From Variovorax sp. SG517 (lineage in GTDB: Bacteria > Pseudomonadota > Gammaproteobacteria > Burkholderiales > Burkholderiaceae_C), in contig NZ_JABMJG010000012.1 of assembly GCF_013376045.1 (NCBI RefSeq), positions 165,603 to 229,602 of the forward strand: a DNA stretch of 64,000 bases. The letters are read 5' to 3'. Below the pieces are notes generated by a model that had not been told where the DNA came from, did no database searches, and saw only the letters and a program-made list of their open reading frames with translations. Position numbers and translations under genes: made by a program. Positions 50,142 through 59,383 of the stretch are shown here, piece after piece. How positions within the stretch are numbered: the first letter of the stretch is position 1; each line of letters starts with the position of its first letter.

Positions 50142-51737
50142 GTGACGGCCACCGCTTCGCCGATCTTCTCCACGCGGCGCGCGTCGATGGCGCTCGGCGC
50201 CTGCGCGCTGGCGCTGCTCGCGGCCTGCGCGAGCGCGCCGGGGGATCATCGGCCCATGGTTTCGGTGTTGCTGCCCTCGCAGCAGGTGGACGAGGCCACG
50301 CGCCTGCGCTGGCTCGACCGCGTGAGCTGGGGCGCCAACGCGAGCAGCGATGCGCAGCTGGCCAAGCGCGGCCTCTCGCTGTGGATGCGCGACCAGCTCA
50401 ACCCGCGCTCAGCGCTGCTGCCGCCGGCCGCGCAGGCGCAGATCGACGCGATGGAAATCTCGCGCGTGCCGCTCGACCAGCTCGTCACCGGCCTGGAAGC
50501 GCAACGCAAGGCGGCCGACGCATTGCCCGACGAAGACCAGAAGAAGGCCGCCCGGCAGGACTACCAGCAGCACCTCAACACGCTGGTGCGCGAGGCGCAG
50601 CAGCGCTTCGTGCTGCGCGCGCTCTATTCGCCCAACCAGCTGCAGGAGCAGATGACGTGGTTCTGGATGAACCACTTCAACGTCAACCTGCGCAAGGACA
50701 ACATCCGCGCGATGGTGGGCGACTACGAGGAGAACGCCATCCGACCGCACGCGCTCGGCAGGTTCCGCGACCTGCTCGGCGCCACGCTGCACCACCCGGC
50801 GATGCTGCGCTACCTCGACAACGCGCAGAACGCCGCCAACCGCATCAACGAGAACTACGCGCGAGAACTGATGGAGCTGCACACGCTGGGCGTGGGCAGC
50901 GGCTATACGCAGGGCGACGTGCAGGAACTCGCGCGCGTGCTCACCGGCGTGGGCGTGACCAACCAGCCGCTGGACGCGCCGCCGCCGAACGTACGGCCCA
51001 ACCTGCGTGCCGACTACGTGCGCAAGGGCCTGTTCGAGTTCAACCCGAACCGCCACGACTACGGGCCGAAGACGCTGCTGGGCCAACCCATCCAGAGCCG
51101 CGGTCTGGCCGAGGCCGACGAGGCGCTCGACCGCCTCGCTCGCGCTCCGGCCACAGCGCGCTTCGTCTCGCGCAAGCTGGCCGTGTACTTCGTCTCCGAC
51201 GATCCGCCGCAGGCACTCGTCGACCGAATGGCGGCGGCCTTCACGCGCAGCGATGGCGACATCGCCGTCACGCTGAAGGCGCTGTTCGAATCGCCCGAGT
51301 TCTCGGCGTCGCTGGGCCGCAAGTTCCGCGATCCGGTGCACTACGTGATGGCCGGCGTGCGGCTCGCCTACGACGACCGCGTGGTCACCAATGTGAACCC
51401 GATGCTCGGCTGGATCAACCGCATGGGCGAGCAGCTGTACGGGCACGAGACGCCCGACGGCTATCCGCTCAACGAGGCCGCCTGGGCCAGCGCTGGCCAG
51501 ATGAACACGCGCTTCGAGATCGCGCGTGCCATCGGTGCGAACGGCGCGGTGCTGTTCCGTGCGGACGACAAGGCGCCGCTGGAGAAGCCCGCGTTCCCGC
51601 CGCTCGCCGATTCGCATGCGGTGCGCACCATGCAGGTCGGCATGAGCGCGGACACGCGCGAGGCGCTGGCGCAGGCGAAGAACCCGCAGGAATGGAACAC
51701 CTTCCTGCTGGCCTCGCCGGAACTGATGCGGCGCTGA
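50142..51737 (+). CDS. DUF1800-family lipoprotein
   Basis: The 531-residue protein begins with a lipoprotein-type signal (M-A-L-G-A-C-A-L-A-L-L-A-A-C-A-S) and continues as a DUF1800 protein: L-L-W-R... type start L-R-W-L-D-R-V-S-W-G-A-N-A, Q-M-T-W-F-W-M-N-H-F-N-V, N-E-N-Y-A-R-E-L-M-E-L-H-T-L-G-V and F-V-S-R-K-L-A-V-Y-F. The family almost always pairs with DUF1501, as here. The molecular role is not established. GTG 50142 is my start; GTG 50133 (overlapping the previous stop) is possible. Confidence 0.87.
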   Translation: MTATASPIFSTRRASMALGACALALLAACASAPGDHRPMVSVLLPSQQVDEATRLRWLDRVSWGANASSDAQLAKRGLSLWMRDQLNPRSALLPPAAQAQIDAMEISRVPLDQLVTGLEAQRKAADALPDEDQKKAARQDYQQHLNTLVREAQQRFVLRALYSPNQLQEQMTWFWMNHFNVNLRKDNIRAMVGDYEENAIRPHALGRFRDLLGATLHHPAMLRYLDNAQNAANRINENYARELMELHTLGVGSGYTQGDVQELARVLTGVGVTNQPLDAPPPNVRPNLRADYVRKGLFEFNPNRHDYGPKTLLGQPIQSRGLAEADEALDRLARAPATARFVSRKLAVYFVSDDPPQALVDRMAAAFTRSDGDIAVTLKALFESPEFSASLGRKFRDPVHYVMAGVRLAYDDRVVTNVNPMLGWINRMGEQLYGHETPDGYPLNEAAWASAGQMNTRFEIARAIGANGAVLFRADDKAPLEKPAFPPLADSHAVRTMQVGMSADTREALAQAKNPQEWNTFLLASPELMRR

Positions 51738-51803
51738 GTGAAGGTATTTCTCCCTCCCCCGCAGGGGAAGGAGCAAGGCGAGAAGAATGAAAGGACAACC
51801 GTC

Positions 51804-53015
51804 ATGCAACGCAGAGAAATCCTGAAGCTCGCGGCCGCCGCACCGTTCGCGAGTGCTGCTGCCAAGGTGATGGCCGCGCCTTCCGCCGAAGGCGCCAAGC
51901 TGCTGGTCGTGTTCCTGCGCGGCGCCTACGACTGCAGCAACCTGCTCGTGCCCACGAGCAGCGACTTCTACTACGCCTCGCGCCCCAACATCGCCATCGC
52001 GCGGCCCGGCACGCCCAACGGCGCGCTGCCGCTGGACGGCAACTGGGGCCTGCACCCCGCGCTGGCGCAGAGCGTGATGCCGATGTTCCAGCAGAAGCAG
52101 GCATCCTTCATCGCCTTCGCCGGCACCGACGACCTCACGCGCAGCCACTTCGAGACGCAGGACTCCATCGAGCTCGGCCAGGCCCTCGACAAGCGCCGCG
52201 ACTACCGCTCGGGCTTTCTCAACCGGCTGGCCAGCGTGCTCGGCGCTGGGCCCGTCACCGACGTGTCTCCCATCGCCTTCACCGACCAGCTGCCGATCTC
52301 GATGCGCGGCAGCGCCAAGGCCGCCAACATGGCGCTGGCCGGCAACGCACGCTCGGGCATCGACGCGCGGCAGAGCCAGGTCATAGCCTCCATGTACCGC
52401 AACACCGCGCTGGCCCAGCCGGTGGCCGAGGGCTTCCAGGTGCGCGACGAGGTCATGCGCGCGGTGCAGGCCGAGATGGACGCCGCCAGCCGCAACGCCA
52501 TGTCCGCCAAGGGCTTCGAGCTGGTGGCGCGCCGCATGGCGCTCTTGATGCGCGACCGCTTCGACCTCGGCTTCGTCGACGTCGGCGGCTGGGACACCCA
52601 CGTGGGGCAGGGCGGCGCCACCGGCTACCTCGCCAACCGTTTCGAAGAGCTGGGACGCGGCGTTGCCGGCTTCGCGCAGGAGATGGGCGACGACGCCTGG
52701 CGCCAGACGGTCGTGGTCGTCATCAGCGAGTTCGGCCGCACCTTCCGCGAGAACGGCAACCGCGGCACCGACCACGGCCACGGCACCGTCTACTGGGTGC
52801 TCGGCGGCGGCCTCTCGGCGCAAGCCGGCGGGCGCGTGGTGGGCGAGCAGCAGGCGCTGACGCAGGCGACGCTGTTCCAGAACCGCGACTACCCGGTGCT
52901 CAACGAGTACCGCGCCGTGTTCGGCGGGCTGTTCCAGCGGATGTACGGGTTGTCGCCGGCGCAGCTGGGGCGGGTGTTCGATGGCGTGGCGCCGAAGGAT
53001 CTCGGGCTGGTCTGA
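51804..53015 (+). CDS. DUF1501-family Tat-exported protein
   Basis: This 403-residue protein has a twin-arginine start (M-Q-R-R-E-I-L-K-L) and signal ending A-K-V-M-A-A-P. The DUF1501 body shows F-L-R-G-A-Y-D, F-V-D-V-G-G-W-D-T-H and S-E-F-G-R-T-F-R-E-N, resembling the alkaline phosphatase/sulfatase fold. It pairs with the DUF1800 gene 66 bases upstream. Both act outside the cytoplasm; the reaction is unknown. I took the ATG at 51804, behind AAAGGA. Confidence 0.88.
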   Translation: MQRREILKLAAAAPFASAAAKVMAAPSAEGAKLLVVFLRGAYDCSNLLVPTSSDFYYASRPNIAIARPGTPNGALPLDGNWGLHPALAQSVMPMFQQKQASFIAFAGTDDLTRSHFETQDSIELGQALDKRRDYRSGFLNRLASVLGAGPVTDVSPIAFTDQLPISMRGSAKAANMALAGNARSGIDARQSQVIASMYRNTALAQPVAEGFQVRDEVMRAVQAEMDAASRNAMSAKGFELVARRMALLMRDRFDLGFVDVGGWDTHVGQGGATGYLANRFEELGRGVAGFAQEMGDDAWRQTVVVVISEFGRTFRENGNRGTDHGHGTVYWVLGGGLSAQAGGRVVGEQQALTQATLFQNRDYPVLNEYRAVFGGLFQRMYGLSPAQLGRVFDGVAPKDLGLV

Positions 53016-53165
53016 TGTCGATCGGATTGCACATACCCAGTTTCGGCGATGGTGGAGGCGAACTCGCGCGACAACAATGAAACACATAAATCGCGTGGCG
53101 TGATAGTTCGACCGCGCCGGATGCAGGTCTTGTCCCTCATCCGATCTGCCAGGAGGAACCCCCGC

Positions 53166-54377
53166 ATGCCGATCTCAGCGGTGAGCGCGCATTTGCTTCT
53201 TCGATCGCTTGGCGTCCACGTGGCGATCGCCGATGTGCGCTTGGTCAATATCTGTGCCAACTATCGGGACGCGACTGTCACGGCCGTGAACGGGAGCGTG
53301 GCTCGCGTGAACGCGATCGTTTCCATCCTCGCTCCTGGTCCGGTGGCACCGGGCGCTTTTTCGCAGCCTCGTTTCAGCGAGGCCAAGAGGCTTCTCGACT
53401 ACCTCAATGCGGGAGCGACCGTGGCAGCGGTGCGGACGCTCATCGACGAGGCCGAGACCGTGCTGGACTGGCTTCGCCTGCCTTTTGCAGCAATGACGGC
53501 AAACAACGTGCCGCCGACTGCGCCGCTGCGTCAATCGTGGGGAAACGTGCTGGTGCCACAGCAGCAGGGCATCCAGCAGTTCGCGGCATCGCGAAGAGCC
53601 AACGCCGTGGTGAGTACTCTGATCGCCTTTGCGAACGTGCCCGGCGCAACCATCGTGACCAATCTGTCGACATTGGGGCAGCTTGCCCAGGCCGTGAATG
53701 CTTCTCGGGGACTTGCCGATGCGAACCGTTTCTCGGGCATCACGCCCGCAGCCTTTCCAAGTCTTCGAACGCTCCACGGTTTGCACGGCCCCAACTCCGC
53801 CTTCGCGGGGTTTGTGCGCTGGGGGCCGGGTGACCATGACTCCCCCCAGCTGAATCTGAAGTACCACTTCCTAAAACACGTCTGCTACGCGGGTGTCGAA
53901 TCGGAGCTTCCCAGGGAGTCCGCCTGGTGGTGGGGGGAGCTGAACATTGCCTTGACCTGGGGGCAGATGAGCGCATTCTTTGCCGACAGTGTGTCGCTGC
54001 GCGAAAGAAACGTGCTGCAGGCGATGTTCGACGGCACCGGCCTGATCCCCGCAAAGCGGGTTCAATTCCTGATTTCAGGCGTTGTCTCGCAGAACCCCAG
54101 ATTGCTCAACTACCTCGTGGACAACTACGAAAACGCCTATCGGGACCGGGCGCTGCATCCGGGTGCGGTCCTGACGGACAAGATCGTGCAAAGCAACGGC
54201 GAGAAGGTTTTCATCAGCGCTGCAATACGTGATCCGGCTCACGCAACGCGGGGCATCTTCGTTATCGGGCGTCTTGATGGTGCAAACGAACTGGGGGTTT
54301 CGGCCTGCTATATGTGTGAAGACATCCAGGAAAAACTGGATGCTGCAGCTAGCAACAAGATCTGGGACCTGGCGTGA
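53166..54377 (+). CDS. unknown protein, 403 residues, possible effector-like
   Basis: I chose the ATG at 53166 because AGGAGG lies ten bases upstream; the frame is open from 53049. The first 230 residues are helical, Ala/Val/Asn-rich, without signal peptide. The C-terminal half has L-K-Y-H-F-L-K-H-V, W-W-W-G-E-L-N, a helix P-R-L-L-N-Y-L-V-D-N-Y-E-N-A-Y, then a strand-rich end (V-F-I-S-A-A-I-R-D; R-G-I-F-V-I-G-R). The H-x-x-K-H pattern with later strands faintly resembles BECR-type nuclease toxins, but this is a weak analogy. GC is lower than in neighbours. The 168-residue gene behind it could be an immunity partner. Confidence 0.6.
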   Translation: MPISAVSAHLLLRSLGVHVAIADVRLVNICANYRDATVTAVNGSVARVNAIVSILAPGPVAPGAFSQPRFSEAKRLLDYLNAGATVAAVRTLIDEAETVLDWLRLPFAAMTANNVPPTAPLRQSWGNVLVPQQQGIQQFAASRRANAVVSTLIAFANVPGATIVTNLSTLGQLAQAVNASRGLADANRFSGITPAAFPSLRTLHGLHGPNSAFAGFVRWGPGDHDSPQLNLKYHFLKHVCYAGVESELPRESAWWWGELNIALTWGQMSAFFADSVSLRERNVLQAMFDGTGLIPAKRVQFLISGVVSQNPRLLNYLVDNYENAYRDRALHPGAVLTDKIVQSNGEKVFISAAIRDPAHATRGIFVIGRLDGANELGVSACYMCEDIQEKLDAAASNKIWDLA

Positions 54378-54455
54378 CGGACGCGCGATAACGGCACCCT
54401 GAGCTGTCTTGCATCACGTAAGCCATGATCCGGGCTGAGGAGACAAGATCGAAAC

Positions 54456-54962
54456 ATGTCCGTGATCGGCGAACACTTGCGAATGTCCGAGCTGCAGCGG
54501 CTCGGCATGTCCACCCCCTTGATGCAGCTGGCTGCCGGCCAGTGCCTCCACGAGGCGTTCCGGGGCTCCTGCCTGGGGCCGCCTTATTACATCTACCACG
54601 GCGCCCGTGCGCCCGAGGGGGCCACCCTGGTTCCGCTGTGGGACCACGGCAGCAGCGTCTGCGGCCTCCGTGAGACGGAGGGCGGCCTCGAGTTCATCGA
54701 GTTCAGCATCGAAGACCCCTCCGGATTCGAGCGGCTCGCCGGTACAGAGCAGGGTTTCTGGGCGACCCGCTTCGACTTTCTCTACGAATGCGATCTGGCC
54801 GACGAGGTGCTGCGTGAAGCCGCCGGGCTGGTCGGCTTTCGCTTTCTGGAGCGGCACCTGACGGCGAGAGAAGCGGCCGAGGAGCAGTCGGGAAGCTTCG
54901 GCGCTCACCGGGCGTGGCTTCGGGAACTGGTCGCCGGCATCGACCGGGATGCTGCCGCCTGA
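54456..54962 (+). CDS. unknown soluble protein, SUKH/Smi1-like in pattern
   Basis: The 168-residue protein has G-A-T-L-V-P-L-W-D-H-G-S-S-V-C-G, then L-E-F-I-E-F-S-I-E-D-P and E-Q-G-F-W-A-T-R-F-D-F-L-Y-E, a pattern I associate with Smi1/Knr4-like (SUKH) proteins, many of which are immunity proteins. This assignment is tentative. It lies 78 bases after the unknown 403-residue gene, on the same strand. GAGGAG lies upstream of the ATG at 54456; an ATG at 54483 is possible. Confidence 0.6.
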   Translation: MSVIGEHLRMSELQRLGMSTPLMQLAAGQCLHEAFRGSCLGPPYYIYHGARAPEGATLVPLWDHGSSVCGLRETEGGLEFIEFSIEDPSGFERLAGTEQGFWATRFDFLYECDLADEVLREAAGLVGFRFLERHLTAREAAEEQSGSFGAHRAWLRELVAGIDRDAAA

Positions 54963-55008
54963 TTGCAAGGCGTGCAGGGCCGGCGGCGACACCGCCGAGA
55001 ATCCCCGC

Positions 55009-55743
55009 ATGCCTCACGCTGTTTCCCTTCTTCGCGCCGCCCGCCTGGCACGAAGCGCCAAGCCCTTTCTTGCCCGTGGCGGCTTCAAGCGCGAGCGCTG
55101 CGCGGGCTGCCGCCTGGTGCCCAGCCATTGCATGTGCGCGCTGCGTCCCTCGATCGCCACGCGCGCCGGGGTGTGCCTGATCATGGCCGACATCGAGCCG
55201 CTCAAGCCCACCAACACCGGCTGGCTGGTCGCCGACGTGGTGGCCGACACCTTCGCCTTCGGCTGGGCCCGCACCGAGACCGATCCGGCGCTGCTGGCGC
55301 TCTTGAGCGACCCGCAGTGGCAGCCCTACGTGGTGTTCCCGGGGCAGTACGCGGCGCCCGAGCGGGTGGTCGAGGTAGTTCAGTCGCCCGGCGCTGCCGG
55401 GAAGCGCCCGCTCTTCATCCTGTTCGACGCGACATGGGCCGAGGCACGCAAGATGTTCCGCAGGAGCCCCTACCTCGACCGGCTGCCGGTGCTGAGCCTG
55501 CAGCCGCAGCAGATCACCCAGTACAAGCTGCGCAATTCCGGCCGCGACGACCATTTCTGCACCAGCGAGGTGGCGGCGATGTGCATGAACCTGGCGGGCG
55601 AGCATGTCGCCGAGCAGACGCTGGAGGCCTATCTGACGGTGTTCACGCACCACTACCTGCGCGCGAAGAACCAGCAGCCGGTCGTGTGGGACGGCGCAGC
55701 CCACCAGAGGCTGCGCGAGGTGGCCGGCCTGCTGGCCGCTTGA
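55009..55743 (+). CDS. DTW-domain tRNA-uridine aminocarboxypropyltransferase
   Basis: DTW proteins (TapT/DTWD type) transfer the aminocarboxypropyl group of S-adenosylmethionine to uridine 47 of tRNA, giving acp3U. The 244-residue protein has a cysteine cluster R-C-A-G-C-R-L-V-P-S-H-C-M-C, the DTW-region motif F-D-A-T-W-A-E-A-R-K-M, and L-R-N-S-G-R-D-D-H-F-C-T-S-E-V-A. I prefer the ATG at 55009, close to the conserved start; 54949 in the same frame would add 20 residues and overlap the previous gene. Confidence 0.87.
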   Translation: MPHAVSLLRAARLARSAKPFLARGGFKRERCAGCRLVPSHCMCALRPSIATRAGVCLIMADIEPLKPTNTGWLVADVVADTFAFGWARTETDPALLALLSDPQWQPYVVFPGQYAAPERVVEVVQSPGAAGKRPLFILFDATWAEARKMFRRSPYLDRLPVLSLQPQQITQYKLRNSGRDDHFCTSEVAAMCMNLAGEHVAEQTLEAYLTVFTHHYLRAKNQQPVVWDGAAHQRLREVAGLLAA

Positions 55744-55767
55744 CTGCCTGACGGGAGGGGAGCGCCC

Positions 55768-56595
55768 TCAGGCGATCATCGATTCGAGATCGGCCGCGAG
55801 TTCGCGCGGCGCCGGCATTTCCTGGACGATGTCCTCGGTGATGCCGACCGCCATTGCCGACTGGCTCGGCCAGAAGCCGCCGATGTTGCCCAGGTCCACG
55901 CCCTGGCGCTCCAGCGCGACGCGCCACACGGCCAGGTGCAGGATGCCGCCGAGCACATCGGGATGCTCCGGGTCGGCCGGGCTCACGAAGCTGGAGAGCG
56001 CCCCGACCAGGTCGGGCGCGAAGCCCCAGCGCTGGGCCAGGGAGGCGCTCACGTCGCCGTAGTGATAGCCGAACTCGACGAGCTCGAGCTGCGCGCGTCC
56101 CAGTGCCTCGAAGGGGTGGGTGGCGTTCAGGGCCGCAATGCGGGCGGGCATTGCCTGCGCCATGATCAGGTAGCCGATGGCGTGCATGCTGCCCGCGGTG
56201 AATGCCAGGTTGGGGTCGACGTGCCGCGTCTTGGAAGCCAGGTACCGCGAGACCGAAGCCACGCGCAGGCTGTGCGCCCAGAAGGCGGGCAGGCCGACGC
56301 CGTCCACCTTCCTGAAGGCGCCCGCCAGACCCGAGCTCACGACCATCGAGCGGATGGCGGAGAGCCCCAGCATCAGGATCGCGCCCTGTATCGAAGAAAT
56401 CTTGCGCCGCAGCCCGAAGAGCGGCGAATTGACCATCTGCAGCACCTTGGCCGCGAGCACCTGGTCGAGCTCGATCCGGTTGGCGATGGCTGCGAAGGAC
56501 ACCTCGTCGTCGCGCAGCATCTCCATCAGATCGGAGACCACCCTCGGCACGGTGGGAAGCGACTTGTCATTGGCAAAGAGTTCGTCGAGTGTCAT
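55768..56595 (-). CDS. HDOD-domain signalling protein
   Basis: The 275-residue protein is a lone HDOD domain, related to HD phosphohydrolases but lacking the His-Asp pair. It starts L-P-T-V-P-R-V-V-S-D-L-M-E-M-L and has V-L-Q-M-V-N-S-P-L-F-G-L, S-S-I-Q-G-A-I-L-M-L-G-L and F-W-A-H-S-L-R-V-A. Such proteins act in bacterial signalling and cell-cycle or motility control, through protein contacts. No partner gene is beside it. Confidence 0.88.
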   Translation of the reverse strand: MTLDELFANDKSLPTVPRVVSDLMEMLRDDEVSFAAIANRIELDQVLAAKVLQMVNSPLFGLRRKISSIQGAILMLGLSAIRSMVVSSGLAGAFRKVDGVGLPAFWAHSLRVASVSRYLASKTRHVDPNLAFTAGSMHAIGYLIMAQAMPARIAALNATHPFEALGRAQLELVEFGYHYGDVSASLAQRWGFAPDLVGALSSFVSPADPEHPDVLGGILHLAVWRVALERQGVDLGNIGGFWPSQSAMAVGITEDIVQEMPAPRELAADLESMIA

Positions 56596-56904
56596 GGCGC
56601 TGGGTTTTGTTGTCTGGCCTATGTATGCAAACAATTGTCCTCCAGCACACCCCCAGGCAAACGCCCGAACAGACACGAAAACGCAATTTCTACGGATTCC
56701 GGTGGGCCCGGAAGCCCTCCTGCAGGCGTTCGGCGTCGGCCTCGATGCCGTCGCCCTGCAAGTCCGTTGCGGGTATACCCTGACTCGGCGCCCGCCACGC
56801 CTCGTGCCGGGCGCCGCCTGCCTGGCCGTGAGCCTATGAGCGCGCCTGCCGATGTGGCACCATCGCCGCCTGCCGGGCTCTCCCACCGTATGGAGGAAGT
56901 CAAG
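56596..56904. other. divergent intergenic region, hdod / membrane protein
   Basis: About 309 bases with the promoters of both flanking genes. A frame from an ATG at 56836 runs into the membrane protein and would lengthen it by 23 residues, but the better start is 56905. I saw no RNA gene or repeat here. Confidence 0.4.
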
Positions 56905-57327
56905 ATGTCTGCAGCCATGTTTGCCGCCTTGTTCTTCACGGTGGCGCTTCTCGTCACGACGGCGTACTTCATCATGGGCTCCATCCCGCTCCTGGTGCTG
57001 AAGCACGACACGCCGCTCGACGCCCGCTTCGTGCGGGGCTTCTTCAACATCTACTACGTGGCGGCATTCGTCACCGCGTCGGCCACCGCGCTCAGCTTCG
57101 CCACCGCCGGCCGCCTGTGGATCGCGGCCGGGGCCGCCGTGCTGGCCGCGATCTCGGTCGTGCTGCGCAAGAAGGTCATCCCGAAGATGGACGCGCTCGG
57201 CGCGCAGATCCAGTCGAACTACATGGATGCGATACCGGGGTTCCGCAGGACGCACGTCATCGCGATCCTCATCAACATCGCCCAGCTGGTGGCCATCGTC
57301 TGGTGCCTCATCGCGGTGGGGAAGTGA
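56905..57327 (+). CDS. small integral membrane protein, 140 residues
   Basis: The protein has four hydrophobic segments: about 5-25 (A-A-L-F-F-T-V-A-L-L-V-T-T-A-Y), 47-67, 70-88 and 117-136. The loop Y-M-D-A-I-P-G-F-R-R-T-H precedes the last one. GGAGG lies upstream of the ATG at 56905. I do not recognise a family with a known role. It is a single gene between hdod and aroG. Confidence 0.7.
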   Translation: MSAAMFAALFFTVALLVTTAYFIMGSIPLLVLKHDTPLDARFVRGFFNIYYVAAFVTASATALSFATAGRLWIAAGAAVLAAISVVLRKKVIPKMDALGAQIQSNYMDAIPGFRRTHVIAILINIAQLVAIVWCLIAVGK

Positions 57328-57350
57328 GCCTGAGCCCGAGCCGGCCCGGC

Positions 57351-57373
57351 GCGGGCGGGGCGGGGCGGGGCGG
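57351..57373. repeat. short GGGGC tandem run
   Basis: About four units of GGGGC lie between the membrane protein and aroG. It is a low-complexity tract near the aroG promoter, without further structure. Confidence 0.5.
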
Positions 57374-57424
57374 AGTCGATAGGACAATCGGGGGCAGCCC
57401 TCAATTCCGAACACAGCCACGACC

Positions 57425-58549
57425 ATGTCCCGCCTCGACGACCCCCTCCACGACGCCGAAATCGGCTCCCGCGACAGCACCCTCGACACCACCCGCATCG
57501 ACGACGTGCGCATCGGCGCCGTCCGTCCGCTCATCACCCCGGCGCTGCTGCAGGAGCGCGTGCCCGTCCGCGACAACACGCTGGCGCTGGTCGAGGGCAG
57601 CCGCGCCGCCATTGCCGACGTGCTGCACGGCCGCGACGACCGGCTGGTCGTGGTGGTCGGCCCATGCTCCATCCATGACCACGACCAGGCCATCGAGTAC
57701 GCGCAGCGCCTGAAGAAGGTGGCCGACTCCCTGCAGGACGACCTGCTCATCGTCATGCGCGCCTACTTCGAGAAGCCGCGCACCACCGTCGGCTGGAAGG
57801 GCTACATCAACGACCCGCACCTGGACGGCAGCTTCGCGATCAACGAAGGCCTGGAGCGCGCGCGGCGCCTGCTGCTGGAGCTGACCACCCTGGGCCTGCC
57901 GACCGGCACCGAGTTCCTCGACCTGCTGAGCCCGCAGTTCATTGCCGACCTGATCGCCTGGGGCGCCATCGGCGCGCGCACCACCGAGAGCCAGAGCCAC
58001 CGGCAGCTGGCGTCGGGCCTGAGCTGCCCGGTGGGCTTCAAGAACGGCACCGACGGCAGCATCAAGGTCGCGGCCGACGCCATTCTTGCGGCCCGCGCGC
58101 CGCATGCCTTCATGGGCATGACCAAGATGGGCATGGCCGCGATCTTCGAGACCCGCGGCAACGACGACTGCCACGTGATCCTGCGCGGCGGCAAGGCGCC
58201 CAACTATTCGGCCGCGGACGTTGCGGCCTGCTGCGACACCCTGGCGGCTAGCGGCCTGCGGCCCCAGGTGATGATCGACGTCTCGCACGGCAACAGCAGC
58301 AAGCAGCACCAGCGGCAGATCGTGGTCGCCGAGGACGTGGCGGCGCAGATCGCCGGCGGCGAAAGCCGCATCACCGGCATCATGATCGAGAGCCACCTGG
58401 AAGAAGGGCGGCAGGACCTGAAGCCCGGCGTCGCGCCGAAGCACGGCGTTTCGATCACCGATGCCTGCATCGGCTTCTCGCAGACGGTGCCGGTGCTGGA
58501 GGGGCTGGCCTCGGCGGTGAAGGCGCGGCGGAAGTTGTCGAAGGGCTGA
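57425..58549 (+). CDS. aroG: 3-deoxy-7-phosphoheptulonate synthase, class I
   Basis: The enzyme joins phosphoenolpyruvate and erythrose 4-phosphate, the entry step of the shikimate pathway. The 374-residue protein is full length, with V-V-V-V-G-P-C-S-I-H-D, M-R-A-Y-F-E-K-P-R-T-T-V-G-W-K-G, G-A-R-T-T-E-S-Q-S-H-R, V-G-F-K-N-G-T-D-G-S and D-V-S-H-G-N-S-S-K. These belong to the AroF/G/H type, which is feedback-controlled by an aromatic amino acid; which one cannot be told here. Confidence 0.97.
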   Translation: MSRLDDPLHDAEIGSRDSTLDTTRIDDVRIGAVRPLITPALLQERVPVRDNTLALVEGSRAAIADVLHGRDDRLVVVVGPCSIHDHDQAIEYAQRLKKVADSLQDDLLIVMRAYFEKPRTTVGWKGYINDPHLDGSFAINEGLERARRLLLELTTLGLPTGTEFLDLLSPQFIADLIAWGAIGARTTESQSHRQLASGLSCPVGFKNGTDGSIKVAADAILAARAPHAFMGMTKMGMAAIFETRGNDDCHVILRGGKAPNYSAADVAACCDTLAASGLRPQVMIDVSHGNSSKQHQRQIVVAEDVAAQIAGGESRITGIMIESHLEEGRQDLKPGVAPKHGVSITDACIGFSQTVPVLEGLASAVKARRKLSKG

Positions 58550-58562
58550 CGAGGCTGCGATC

Positions 58563-58581
58563 GATGGCGCGCTGCGCCATC
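58563..58581. terminator. hairpin between convergent aroG and NTF2-like gene
   Basis: GATGGCGC (58563-58570), loop GCT, GCGCCATC (58574-58581) is a perfect stem between two convergent stop codons. No T run follows on either strand, so termination by it is plausible but not certain. Confidence 0.4.
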
Positions 58582-58592
58582 GCGGACGCTCT

Positions 58593-58943
58593 CTACCGGG
58601 CGAGCACGACGAAAGCCCGCAGCTCGGCCATCTTGCCGTCGCGGAACCGCCAGACGTCGCAGTACGCATGAGACCGCGCGTTGCCCTCCTGGTCGGGCAG
58701 GGTGATCTCGCCGAGCGCCGCAACGAAGTCGCCGTCGCCGATCATCTGGTGGACCTGGAAGCGGGGCGGCTCCTTGTACGCCACGGCCATCCACTCACGA
58801 ACGGCCTGCTTGCCCCGCAGGATCGTGTCGCCCACGAAGTTCCAGACGGCGTCTTCGGTGCAGTACTTCAGGAACCCTTCGAAGTCGCCCTTCATGATCG
58901 CGGCGTTGGCGTTCGCGAGGACTGTCTTGTTGTCTTCGGGCAT
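58593..58943 (-). CDS. NTF2/SnoaL-like protein
   Basis: This 116-residue protein has the SnoaL-like alpha+beta cone pattern: N-A-N-A-A-I-M-K-G-D-F-E-G-F-L, D-A-V-W-N-F-V-G, L-R-G-K-Q-A-V-R-E-W-M, and H-A-Y-C-D-V-W-R-F-R-D-G-K-M-A-E-L. Such proteins are small enzymes or binding proteins; no catalytic group can be named here. It lies 38 bases after the RidA-like gene on the same strand. Confidence 0.85.
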   Translation of the reverse strand: MPEDNKTVLANANAAIMKGDFEGFLKYCTEDAVWNFVGDTILRGKQAVREWMAVAYKEPPRFQVHQMIGDGDFVAALGEITLPDQEGNARSHAYCDVWRFRDGKMAELRAFVVLAR

Positions 58944-58981
58944 TACGGTGTCTCCTTTGTGCGTGGAGCCCAGGAGGGCGA

Positions 58982-59383
58982 TCAGTGGATCACGGCAGTG
59001 ACGCGCATCTCGAACCGCATCGCCGGCGCCGCCAGTTCAGCGACGCCCACCTCGGTCCAGATGGGCGCATGGTCCGGCATGTACTGGCGGTACAACCGCG
59101 CGATGGTCCGGTTCACCTCGGGAGGAAATCCTCCGACGTGATACGTGTTCACATGCACGACATGGCCCCAGTGCGCGCCGGCGGTCGCCAGTGTCTTCTC
59201 GACGTTGCGGAACGCCTGGGCGATCTCTTCCTCGATCGATTCGGGAAATTGCATCTCGTCGTTCCAGCCGCCCTGGCCTGAGATCTCGACACGGTCGCCG
59301 ATCTTCACGGCTTGCGAGTAGTGCAGCGCCTCGTGCAGGGCGGGCCCATATCCAGGGGTGACAAAGAATTCGGGGCGGGTCAT
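58982..59383 (-). CDS. RidA-family protein
   Basis: The 133-residue protein has the YjgF/RidA core: H-Y-S-Q-A-V-K-I-G-D-R-V-E-I-S-G-Q-G-G, Q-A-F-R-N-V-E-K-T-L-A-T-A-G, and P-I-W-T-E-V-G-V-A-E-L-A. The catalytic Arg of RidA enamine deaminases, usually in N-R-x-x-x, is not in its standard place (R-F-E-M-R near the end), so it may be a non-archetypal member. The start at 59383 follows family length. Confidence 0.87.
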   Translation of the reverse strand: MTRPEFFVTPGYGPALHEALHYSQAVKIGDRVEISGQGGWNDEMQFPESIEEEIAQAFRNVEKTLATAGAHWGHVVHVNTYHVGGFPPEVNRTIARLYRQYMPDHAPIWTEVGVAELAAPAMRFEMRVTAVIH

